A stretch of 64,000 bases of DNA from Gordionus sp. m RMFG-2023 (Eukaryota; Nematomorpha; Gordioida; Chordodea; Parachordodidae). This document shows positions 58,301 through 64,000 of this stretch, in pieces. Every line of letters begins with the position of its first letter. Position 1 is the first letter of the stretch. The position numbers were made by a program, and so were the translations under genes. Where the stretch lies: contig NC_088775.1 of assembly GCF_954871325.1 (NCBI RefSeq), positions 22,235,561 through 22,299,560 of the forward strand, read 5' to 3'. The notes beneath the pieces were generated by a model, which did no database searches, was not told the DNA's origin, and saw only the letters and a list, made by a program, of their open reading frames with translations.

Positions 58301-59639
58301 TTTGCTCGATCCAAGCCTGAGTACATATTTTTAGATCCGACCTGAGCCTAACTAAAAGAAAATTAATAATTTGAGCTTATATACTATAAAAACAATTATA
58401 AATTATGTATTTATTAATATAGCCACCTTAAATAAAAGTATATTTAACCCCCATTTTCTAATCAATTTCATATAAAGTTGCATTTTATTTAATTTGTATA
58501 CATATAAAAAAATTTTTTAATTATTACAATCGAATTTATAAATTATTGTGATTATATAAAAATAATTTGCATGATTGATATCGAAAAAAGATGATACAAT
58601 TGTTTATATTAGAAAAAATATTTACTAAAAAATAATAATGAACATATAAAAAAGACATATCAATAACAGTTATTCTGATTGACATTTTTGTGTAACAAAA
58701 GATATTTGCATTATTAGGGATATTTGAATTAATATTTATTGCCAAAAATTCCAAAATAAACCATTTAATTTTAAATATCTCAAAAAATAATTTAGCTCAA
58801 GTCAAAATTTAAATTTTATTATATAGCTTGATAATAGCCCTTTAAAATGACATGAAAATTAATATAGTGAATATACCAAAAACCATAATTGGTTGCATTT
58901 CTTTCAAATTTTTTTATAAATCTATATTATACTTAGGATCTTTAACTTCGATTTTCACAGGAAGATCTTCTTGAGTTTAAGGTTGTTCCAGCACATAAAA
59001 CACTCATTGGGAGTGTTTGTAGCAGAACACAATATTTTTTGGCTAAAACGGAAATAGGCAGCTCCAATCTTCACTTTTCTCAAAATAGAAAAATATTATT
59101 TATTGGTGAAGATAAAGTAGAAAATATTGAATAACATCGTTTTGCGGAGAACAATTAGATGGATGGTTTATTCGTTAATTTTTGTATGTAACCCCATTTG
59201 GTAATAAGCTGATATTCACTATATTAATTTTCACGTAATATTATATTGTGGAAATGTTTTTCATCAAATCTGCACAACGCTATAAAGGACTATCATGGCT
59301 TTAATTAATTAATTTTTTGAGCTATTTAAAATTTGGAATTTTTGCCTTTTAAAGATGTCCATATCTTCAGAAAGTTTAATGAAATTAAAATTTTATACTT
59401 TATATATATATTATACCATCATATAAATTTTTAATAAAAATCGAAGTGAAGTTGGGTAGAATTTTCGTTGATTTGATATGGAATTCAACATATTATATAT
59501 ATGAATAATTAATATGTAATTTAGCAATAACAACCTAAACAATTTAACATCTTTTGTTATGAACACTGATATGTCTCATCATAATGATTCATTAGATCAA
59601 ATTCCACCATTTATGGTAAAAGTAGTATTATCAATATAA
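40146..59639 (+). CDS. STAG: Cohesin subunit SA/STAG (stromalin), whole gene
   Basis: HEAT-repeat subunit of nuclear cohesin that binds RAD21 and helps hold sister chromatids and loops. I joined 25 proposed exons with consistent phase and GT-AG sites: 40146-40219, 40259-40322, 43892-44032, 44075-44248, 44293-44494, 44540-44691, 44733-44806, 44849-44972, 45018-45116, 48674-48826, 49492-49644, 54830-54944, 55330-55439, 55521-55610, 55654-55743, 55792-55995, 56041-56451, 56514-56618, 56663-56860, 56974-57296, 57341-57490, 57538-57773, 57854-57947, 58022-58135, 59525-59639. Predicted length about 1,254 aa; human STAG1 is about 1,258. The last two exons are the least certain. No internal stop or frameshift: an intact host gene. 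Sequence looks closest to insect SA proteins. Confidence 0.93.
41577..41795. mobile_element. MITE-A inside hAT-4, 8-bp TSD
   Basis: TAATGTTTTTAAACAGCTCG and its counterpart ending CGTTTAACAACACTA. TAAAATAT flanks both sides (41569-41576, 41796-41803), a perfect 8-bp duplication. The centre holds AAGCCTCGATATTTTGA and GCAAAATTTTCAGGCTTG, imperfect inverted halves common to the family. Confidence 0.9.
41903..42773 (-). pseudogene. hAT-4 transposase, C-terminal two thirds
   Basis: The 280-residue frame (41931-42773) includes [57 protein letters not shown] and [16 protein letters not shown], the helical insertion and SERxF dimerisation start of a ZMYM/THAP-associated type of hAT protein. After a frameshift near 42010, [20 protein letters not shown] completes the dimerisation block and ends at TAA (41903-41905). 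The BED finger and first catalytic Asp region are missing. About one break only, so relatively young. Confidence 0.88.
43222..43891 (+). other. Rest of STAG intron 2, AT-rich
   Basis: No domain or repeat boundary recognised. Two related blocks (CTTAAATTTTAATAATAAAATAAAT near 43335 and CTTAAATTTTTATAATAAAATAAAT near 43480) suggest a degenerate tandem duplication of about 140 bases. Ends in TTATACATAATAG, the acceptor of exon 3. Confidence 0.45.
43892..45116 (+). CDS. STAG: STAG exons 3-9 (STAG domain and SCD)
   Basis: Seven exons separated by introns of 41-45 bases. Exon 3 carries GPGRPRKQ (AT-hook-like) then [13 protein letters not shown]; exon 4 [17 protein letters not shown] and [11 protein letters not shown]; exon 5 [14 protein letters not shown] and SDSQ-like [15 protein letters not shown]; exon 6 RQFETEKQ; exon 7 ends FVHRYR; exon 8 [17 protein letters not shown] and [15 protein letters not shown]; exon 9 VGEVRLKCL and ELFTNKFK. 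Residues about 290-368 are the stromalin conservative domain, used in other animals for CTCF/SGO1 contacts. Confidence 0.95.
45478..45687. mobile_element. MITE-A, diverged copy in STAG intron 9
   Basis: Right end TTTTTAAAAACACTA, left end TAATATTAAAAAATTATC; CATGTAAC and TATGCAAC flank it (6 of 8 bases equal). Internal TTGGGTCGATTTTTAAAAA and GTTTTTAAAAATACCCAA are inverted halves, and GCAAAATCTCCAGG lies at the centre. Confidence 0.7.
45688..46080. repeat. G/C-run repeat related to element a ends
   Basis: GGGGGTGGGGGGAAGGGG, TCTCCCCATTGCAAATTT, AATATCATTTTAAGCTAA and CCTCCTACACTC...CCCCCAAAAAT align with 27305-27410 at the left end of element a. The right side (46015-46075) has GGGGGAAAATCCCGCC. 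A small non-autonomous relative, boundaries uncertain. Confidence 0.5.
46130..46920 (+). pseudogene. hAT transposase scrap in STAG intron 9
   Basis: Before and after the MITE-A at 46428-46633, plus-strand frames read [33 protein letters not shown], then [12 protein letters not shown] and LKAIEFWKK. The order (long helical stretch, xxLDPR-like line, then a K/A-x2-FW block) resembles the middle of hAT transposases. A candidate terminus GTTGTTAAACCCGGG lies at 46125. Decayed and of moderate certainty. Confidence 0.5.
46428..46633. mobile_element. MITE-A in STAG intron 9, perfect 8-bp TSD
   Basis: TAGTGTTGTTAAACGG and GCTTAACAACACTA ends; ACCTTGAT flanks both sides (46420-46427, 46634-46641). 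Long inner repeats CGATTTGAGCCGATTTTTA / AAAATCAGCTCAAATCG. It sits inside an older hAT fragment. Confidence 0.93.
47560..47745. repeat. Possible small inverted-repeat element
   Basis: TCTACAGGGTGTAATGAG at the left and CTAAGTCTACACCCTATAAG at the right could be inverted ends (CTA-AGGGTGTA shared). The match is short and no flanking duplication is clear, so this is tentative. Confidence 0.3.
47750..48260 (+). pseudogene. hAT transposase tail and terminus in STAG intron 9
   Basis: [17 protein letters not shown], then (after a shift) [20 protein letters not shown] ending at a stop near 48049: the dimerisation block of a hAT transposase (consensus SERVFSxAG ... RxxLSDxNxxxLL). The following 48130-48235 is rich in GTAACG words, as in hAT subterminal regions. 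Upstream 47750-47800 has a weak zinc-finger-like piece. Internally deleted. Confidence 0.7.
48674..49644 (+). CDS. STAG: STAG exons 10-11
   Basis: Exon 10 (48674-48826) encodes [40 protein letters not shown] and ends HRQ before GTAAGT. Exon 11 (49492-49644) encodes [34 protein letters not shown] and FIESE. Both are in phase 0. The MTLDKEY and [12 protein letters not shown] blocks are what I recall from insect SA. The 665-base intron between them holds a local duplication (48955-49060 and 49380-49475). Confidence 0.95.
48827..49491 (+). repeat. STAG intron 10 with a local direct duplication
   Basis: 48955-49060 and 49380-49475 share TTTACAACTAAT, ATAATAATATGCAGG/ATACAAGG and ATATTTTAGACTATGTAAA. 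The sequence between has TTGACAAAATCTCCAAGC, possibly a very decayed MITE-A centre. No coding content. Confidence 0.5.
49679..51750. mobile_element. 2.1-kb inverted-repeat element in STAG intron 11
   Basis: Ends TAGTGCG(CAC)AAATTGAACG then GTTGCAACGCAGCGTTTCAA are nearly perfect inverted copies over about 45 bases (right copy 51706-51750). Flanked by TA on both sides, so the insertion target may be TA, but the superfamily is unknown. It starts 34 bases after the donor of exon 11 (49645). The interior has a 285-base tandem repeat and no recognisable transposase. Confidence 0.85.
50030..50740. repeat. 285-bp tandem repeat, about 2.4 copies
   Basis: GTAGCCCATTGAGCTATTTT starts at 50137 and 50422, exactly 285 bases apart. 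AAATGATATAAATTAATTG, TGATATATCCCTTAATTT and GAGATTTATCTGTTGCTTC also repeat. It lies inside the element at 49679-51750. No open frame is conserved. Confidence 0.85.
52413..53423. mobile_element. CAATGGCGTAGC-ended element in STAG intron 11
   Basis: Left end CAATGGCGTAGCTAG with GGGGGTTGGGGGATC and GGGCCTTTGGTCACG subterminal words like elements b and hAT-4. Proposed right end CCCCTCCCATCGCTATTCCACTG. Flanks GACATTAC and CTTATTAC share only the last five bases, so the right boundary is provisional. No transposase. Confidence 0.5.
53759..54316. mobile_element. MITE-B copy 2 in STAG intron 11
   Basis: CAGCGTCTACATAAAGG and ATGTAGACGTTG ends; flanks AGTCTGGA (53751-53758) and AGTCTGGT (54317-54324), an 8-bp duplication with one mismatch. 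Inverted relative to 37753-38323 with high similarity throughout (ATAATGCCATAATAATTAATTC, GGGTTTGCATCCAGTG). No ORF. Confidence 0.9.
54830..56860 (+). CDS. STAG: STAG exons 12-19 (HEAT-repeat middle)
   Basis: Exon 12 [12 protein letters not shown] and [13 protein letters not shown]; 13 [20 protein letters not shown]; 14 LSAKENKLL and [15 protein letters not shown]; 15 YIADPEKI and [11 protein letters not shown]; 16 [12 protein letters not shown] and [10 protein letters not shown]; 17 [20 protein letters not shown] through LEED; 18 [12 protein letters not shown]; 19 [29 protein letters not shown]. The intron 56619-56662 (44 bases) is easily missed: without it the frame appears shifted. All phases agree. 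Exon 17 (411 bases) is the largest. Confidence 0.94.
56974..59639 (+). CDS. STAG: STAG exons 20-25 (C-terminal part)
   Basis: Exon 20 [43 protein letters not shown]; 21 (split Lys codon across a 44-base intron) [29 protein letters not shown]; 22 [25 protein letters not shown]; 23 [20 protein letters not shown]; 24 [20 protein letters not shown]; 25 [16 protein letters not shown], stop TAA 59637-59639. Exons 20-23 are firm. Exons 24-25 rest on phase and weak similarity. A GTAAAA at 59616 could be a donor instead. Confidence 0.82.
58180..58370. repeat. Weak AAGCCC/GGCCTGCA-type repeat in STAG intron 24
   Basis: GAAGCCTGCAAAG, CCTTACCCAACCCATACCCG, ATCCAAGCCTGAG and GACCTGAGCC resemble the repeat at 4520-4995. 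It lies in the long (1,389-base) intron proposed between exons 24 and 25. Confidence 0.4.
58961..59134 (+). other. Exon-like ORF with clean acceptor, assignment unknown
   Basis: A good acceptor (TTCGATTTTCACAG) precedes a 57-codon frame in phase 0 that begins [19 protein letters not shown] and ends VENIE at TAA 59132-59134. Phase does not match the STAG exon 24 donor I chose at 58136, but would match a weaker GT at about 58156. It could be an alternative STAG 3' exon, a separate small gene, or chance. [13 protein letters not shown] faintly resembles a BTB start; I would not rely on it. Confidence 0.35.
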
Positions 59640-59756
59640 TATTTTTATATCTATCATAGATGTAAGAAAACTTGATTATTTACATTAAAACATAGAAACT
59701 ACATACATATATTTTTAAATATGTTATTCAAGTAAATAATATTGTTATCAATATCT

Positions 59757-59798
59757 TTTATTGTATTTATTAATTATATGTGTATAAATAAAAATAAA
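59757..59798. terminator. Interleaved poly(A) signals of STAG and VPS16
   Basis: AATAAA occurs twice on the plus strand (59787-59792, 59793-59798), about 150 bases after the STAG stop. AATAAA on the minus strand occurs at 59757-59762 and 59766-59771, about 30-45 bases after the VPS16 stop. The two transcripts must overlap at their 3' ends if these are used. AT-rich DNA makes AATAAA common, so this is suggestive only. Confidence 0.5.
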
Positions 59799-59800
59799 CA

Positions 59801-62132
59801 TTAATTTTTTAATAATTTTGTTTTATAAATTTGAATTTTTTCTTTTAATTTTCTTCCATCTTCTCCTGCACCATATCTATCTAATATATAATCTAAATCC
59901 TCAAAATTTTTTGCCTGAAAGGCGCAATCACTAGCTTCTTCATATAATCCCACCCTTAAATAATATTTTGCCTATGTTTCAAAAAATCATATAGAAACAT
60001 TTGATTATATAAACCTTTTTTTTTAAAGGAAGCTTTGATATATATTTAATTGCTTCGTGCTTGTTGCGCCATTTTAAACATATGTTTACAAAAGGTTCAT
60101 ACCCAAGTGGAGATCTTTTTTCTTTATCAAATTTTTCAATTTCCTTCCATTCGTTTATTTTAGCCAATGCATTTAATTTCATCCAATAATATCTTAATTT
60201 TTAAATTTCATTATAAAAAACATTACTATTTTGCAAGGTGAACAAATAAAAATCAATATTTTAATGCTTATAATTCATTTACCAGGAAGCATATTTTCTT
60301 TATTGTTAGTAATATAAGTATATTCTTTAAATTAACTTACAAGTAAAATAAATTCTTTATAATTAATTTTACTTAAATTGTCTAATTTTTCAAAGATGCA
60401 GATATTGAATAACAATAAATGCCACCTTGTGGATTAGATATTATTAAAATGCCATATTCTAATTATATTAATGTTACATTGTGGTCAAATTTGGCCCAAT
60501 CTGCGGACTGTGCAAAAATATTTAAATGTTAGAATTAGGCAAATTTATGTCTTTTACCTTTATAAAAAAATTTATTGCTGGCCAGGCGACTAAAATTATT
60601 TTACAGGCCAAAAAACTTTCCATGGACTGGTTAGCCTCGTCCAAGAGGTTCTCAAAGAAATATTGTATCATAAAGGGGACACATCTATTACCTTATAAGC
60701 ATCACTCGTTATGAGAAATTTGCAAAAAGCATTTAGTACACGTAATGACCTCTATCACTAAACAAATTCATTATTAGTTATAAAATCATGATTTTTTAAG
60801 AATTATTCTTTTACTTTACATATTCTATTATTTACCTATACTTATCAAATATTATTATACTGGGAAAAATGAAATAAAAAACTAAGAATTTCATAAAAAT
60901 AATGAGACATCGAATGTTGTAAAGTAGAATGAAATTTTAGGAATATTTGTTTATATTCAAATCACTGAATCTGATAAAAATAAATAAATTAGAATAAGAT
61001 GTAAAATAGATAAAATATGATCTCGGCCATTCATTTAAGCTTAATTACATACTATCCTCCATAGCGTTTAAATGGAGAGGGTGGGTATGGAGCATTTTGC
61101 TTCCAAATTTTCTGAAGTGGGGGTAGGGGTAAATTTATTAAATTAAATTTTTAGATGAAATACGGCAAAATATTTGCTGTAAACACTTATTTAATAATTT
61201 TATTATAGACTTAATATATGCTAAACATCTACCAAATCTATATAGTTCATACAAATAATCATCATTCATATAAAACTTATTTCTGGATAATTTTCTGCTA
61301 TATTTTTAAATGTAATTTAGTAGGGTTATACATTCTAGAGAGTTTCACCAACTACCAGATCGAGAAATAGTTCACCCCCCCCCCGCTCCCTCACTTTTTT
61401 GATAATTATAGACATGGATAATAGATTCAGTATATTGAATAGCCATAGATAATGATATATTTGTATGAATGATTGTTAATCAATTAATTTTAAAAACGAT
61501 TATATTACTTATATTAGCAACGTTTTAAAGTTAGAAGTGTAAAGAGATACCTTAATAAAGATTTCATTTCAAATTATATTATAAAAAAAATATTATTTTT
61601 TGACTACAATAATTAGATTTTAACCAAAAAATAGTCTCGAAATTTCATATAGATGACAGAAAGGTTTGGTCCTCTTTTGACCAAATCTCGAGGTCTAATA
61701 TTTTTTGGCTAAAATCTTGATTTGTTTTTAAAATCAGTTAAGTAGTTCCATATGAAAATAATCATAATATTAGGGGCAAAATGTTTAAAAATAAGAACTG
61801 CGCTAGAAAATATAAATAAGAAACTTTTGGTTATCTCAATTCACATTTATCTCTAAAAATTACTGATTGTTTTTATAAAATAGCTATTAGATTAAAAATG
61901 TCATTATTATATTTTACCTTTTTTCCGATAACTTAAAAGTTCTTCTCAGATCTTCTGAAAATTTATTTTTATTAATTATGAGATATTCTTCAACATCATA
62001 TATGGATAAATTACAATAATTTGCTGGCAATAATTCCTTAAACTTAGGAAATTCAGTTAACAGTAAAATTTGATCATCAATTTGTTTAGCATAAAATTCA
62101 TTGAAGTCTTTGGTAAATAATAATTTCACTTT
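59801..62132 (-). CDS. VPS16: VPS16, C-terminal three exons (HOPS/CORVET subunit)
   Basis: VPS16 is the core subunit of the HOPS and CORVET endolysosomal tethering complexes; its C-terminal solenoid binds VPS33. Exons on the minus strand: 62132-61918 (FNEFYAKQIDDQILLL, ending SEK+AG), 60192-60015 (A+YYWMKLNALAKINEWKEIEKF, SPLGYEPFVNICLKWRNKHE), 59971-59801 (AKYYLRVGLYEEASDCAFQA, stop TAA). The split Arg codon and GT-AG sites agree; introns are 1,725 and 43 bases. The order matches VPS16 of other animals (EDQ-LL, DKRxWWLKLTALA, SPIGYxPFVEICxK). About 187 residues of a protein usually near 840; earlier exons were not found in the window. Confidence 0.92.
60193..61917 (-). other. Long VPS16 intron with a MITE-B relic
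   Basis: Between the two VPS16 exons. A 62-codon plus-strand frame at 60526-60714 is unrecognised and probably chance. 61060-61345 is a decayed MITE-B. 61610-61755 has ATCTCGAGGTC and TTTTTGGCTAAAATC, likely a worn MITE-A. No other gene seen. Confidence 0.6.
61060..61345. repeat. MITE-B, decayed partial copy
   Basis: CATAGCGTTTAAATGG, GTGGGGGTAGGGG, GATGAAATACGGCAAAATATTTGCTG and ACCAAATCTATATA align with 53759-54000 in the same orientation; similarity fades after 61340. No flanking duplication. Confidence 0.6.
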
Positions 62133-62597
62133 CTACCATTTTTTTATAAATAAAAAAATATTGAATTAAAATTTTAAATATGATTTTATTATGCATAAAA
62201 ATATCACCAATCTTTTAGTAAGGTTACAACAATTCTGAATAATACCGGTCTCACAATCACCGTTAATATGGGATAGATTATCATATAGTAAAGAGATTAA
62301 AAATATATATATTAAGAAGCAGTATAAACTATAAACAATAGTTTATATATATTTTTTATCGAAATTAATATGATAATGAAATTTTATAATTTTAAGCATT
62401 TGATAAAAGAATTCATTTTTCAAATGGAACATCATTTATTTCTATTTGGTCTAATAGTCAAATCAACATAATAAAAAGGGCGTTTGAAGGGAGCGAAGGG
62501 TGACAAACTTGTATAACAAATATAAATTTCTTTGATTATCGGTTATGCAGTATATTAATTTAAATGATGGATCATGAAGATCTAAAACATTTTCAAT

Positions 62598-62820
62598 TAG
62601 TGTTGTTAAATGGCTCGTTTTGAGCCGATTTTTAAAAACGGCTAACTCAATATTTCGTCCAGAAAAATATTACGCAAGCCTCAAGATTTTGCTCATAGAA
62701 GGAACAAAGGTCTAGGCATATATTATCGAAATCTCGAGGCTTAGGCAATATTTTCCTGGCTAAAATATTGAGTTAGCCGTTTTAAAAAATCGGCTCAAAA
62801 TGAGCCGTTTAACAACACTA
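62598..62820. mobile_element. MITE-A, best-preserved copy, perfect 8-bp TSD
   Basis: TAGTGTTGTTAAATGGCTCG to CGTTTAACAACACTA with TTTTCAAT on both sides (62590-62597, 62821-62828). Outer arms GGCTCGTTTTGAGCCGATTT and AACGGCTAACTCAATATTT mirror the right side. The centre has AAGCCTCAAGATTTTGCTC and AATCTCGAGGCTTAGG. Non-coding. Confidence 0.95.
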
Positions 62821-62828
62821 TTTTCAAT

Positions 62829-63278
62829 CCTAACATCATATGAATTCTTATTAGACTCCAACTATAAAAAAAATCATTTAGGTGGTTCGGGATTGGGCTT
62901 AAAAATAAGCGCAGTGGATCTTATCTTTAAGGATATTGCCGATGTCATAAAAGATTTTATAGTTTTTTTTTATCGGAGGATGTTAATTCCAAGTATTATT
63001 TATAGAATGGATGGGAAATTTGCTTGCCTAGCTTTTAATAAGCGATGCTAAATTTTGCTATATCTTTTCCTCAGTCTATGAGATATATAAAATCTAGGGA
63101 AAAAAATCTCCACTTTTTTATTTTTAGAAAATTAACAAGATAGGAAAAATATCCTCAAATAAAATACTAAAACAACAAAAAGAATTTTTTAAAATAAATT
63201 AATAACTAGCTGTAAGTTTCTGTGATATTATCATAAGCTAAGATTTCATGGAAATGGCCACTGATTTTTTATTTGGGC
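62829..63278. other. AT-rich sequence, no gene recognised
   Basis: An 83-codon plus-strand frame (62800-63051) begins inside the MITE and has no recognisable domain, so I treat it as chance. No VPS16 exon was found here on the minus strand. Confidence 0.4.
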
Positions 63279-63645
63279 TGAAACGGTTAATTCTTCCAAT
63301 GTGTTCGGAATAGGAGGAAACCTCTATTTTATGATTATGCCCGCTTGATGTTATCCTCATTCGGAACTGTATTTGGGGGAAAATGTAGACATTTTGTCTG
63401 CTGTCTATATTTGGCAAGCATTTTCATTTGTTTTAGAGGCTTTTCTTTTCATCGTGTTTATAGAATTTTCAATTTATAAGATGGATATGAGGAATATTTT
63501 CCAATGAATAATCATTTTTATTGTAATAACTGGCTATTTTTCAGCATTATACAATGTTTATATTTATTTATTTATCGTAGTTTTATGATAAGTGTAAGAA
63601 TAGTCTTCATGAAAATGCGAGCTTATTTAGAATAAATATTAAAAA
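63279..63645. repeat. Second copy of the dispersed repeat at 33694-34050
   Basis: Collinear with 33694-34050 (GGAATAGGAGGAAACCTCT, CTATATTTGGCAAGCATTTT, GAATAATCATTTTTATTG, AGTCTTCATGAAA). An extra segment of about 35 bases near 63365-63400 is absent from the first copy. Confidence 0.65.
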
Positions 63646-64000
63646 TTTGATTTATGATAATAAAAAACAAATAGGGTGACCTTACAAACAGTTTTTAGGC
63701 ATATTCAAAAATGAGGCCCTTAATTTTATCAAAACCATTTGCAAAAAAAGGCTACAGATTAGAGGCGACCCCAAAAGGATTCTACATAATCTTCCGGTAC
63801 AATTTGTTAAGTCACTCCTTTCTAGGGTGATATGTACCACCTTTTTTAAACTCTTTTTATAATGTTTCACTGGTTTGAGTGACTAAGGTGTTGGTGATTA
63901 TTGGTATGAAGACTGCGTTTGTTATTTTAGAGGCTCGATAAATAATATCGGCTTAACGGTTCGGTTCATGTAAAATTTTGACATGATATAATATAAATTT
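63646..64000 (-). other. Unassigned right edge
   Basis: A 62-codon minus-strand frame (63682-63870) is basic and has no recognised domain. It could be part of the transposon to which 63279-63645 belongs. Nothing else is supported. Confidence 0.3.

Noticed and set aside
60526-60714. 62-codon ORF in the VPS16 intron
   Set aside because: No domain, no partner exons and opposite strand to VPS16; not distinguishable from chance.
62598-62820. Tc1/mariner classification of MITE-A from its TA flanks
   Set aside because: Several copies show longer, locus-specific 8-bp direct duplications, which is hAT behaviour; the TA belongs to the conserved element end.
62800-63051. 83-codon ORF after the MITE
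   Set aside because: It begins within the MITE terminal repeat and has no recognisable domain or splice context.
1-64000. Apicomplexan, fungal or bacterial origin suggested by extreme AT content
   Set aside because: An animal-type STAG with SCD, an animal-type VPS16 tail, spliceosomal introns and abundant hAT, gypsy and LINE elements point to a metazoan.

Overview
This is a very AT-rich (by eye about three quarters A+T) animal nuclear region, most likely from an arthropod. Two host genes can be recognised by reading across introns: STAG/stromalin (cohesin SA subunit; + strand, 40.1-59.6 kb, about 24-25 exons, predicted about 1,254 aa) and the 3' end of VPS16 (HOPS/CORVET subunit; - strand, 59.8-62.1 kb, three exons, rest beyond those exons not found). 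The STAG sequence matches insect SA proteins I remember better than vertebrate ones. With AT richness, introns of about 40-48 bases and abundant hAT elements, that suggests an insect or related arthropod; I cannot name the species.

Layout. 0-19 kb is nested transposons: an edge-truncated hAT, a complete hAT shell (782-4032, perfect 8-bp target duplication) with an inverted internal duplication, a Helitron helicase scrap, a 2.4-kb pure polypurine tract, a second shorter polypurine tract, and an 8.8-kb hAT (10229-19051, perfect 8-bp duplication) whose transposase gene is split by a Ty3/gypsy LTR retrotransposon (10906-17224). 19-27 kb holds LINE and gypsy debris between long inverted arms (19.96-21.25 and 25.79-27.13 kb). 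27.3-31.0 kb is an element with CGTAGCC ends and G runs, with another hAT (28318-30861, perfect 8-bp duplication) inside it. 31.8-36.1 kb holds a palindromic hAT-type element, a MULE transposase scrap and mostly featureless AT-rich DNA. 36165-39903 is a second CGTCGC-ended element that stops about 240 bases before the STAG start codon.

STAG itself is interrupted by transposons in a few long introns (a hAT with transposase in intron 2; MITEs and hAT scraps in the intron at 45-48.7 kb; three elements in the 5.2-kb intron before 54830), while most of its other introns are about 39-48 bases. STAG and VPS16 are tail to tail, with stop codons about 160 bases apart and poly(A) signals for both strands interleaved between them.

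The most informative structural results are exact target-site duplications that class a series of otherwise anonymous inverted-repeat sequences as hAT-type: a TAGTGTTGTTAAA family (four clear copies with 8-bp duplications), a CAGCGTCTACAT family (two copies) and the CAGTGGCGTA family. The gypsy element is unusual: no capsid-like region before its zinc knuckles, an Asn-rich 26-residue repeat array in the gag-pol linker, two in-frame TGA codons, and a GC-rich CCHC-knuckle ORF just before the 3' LTR. I saw no tRNA, rRNA, CRISPR array or prokaryotic feature.
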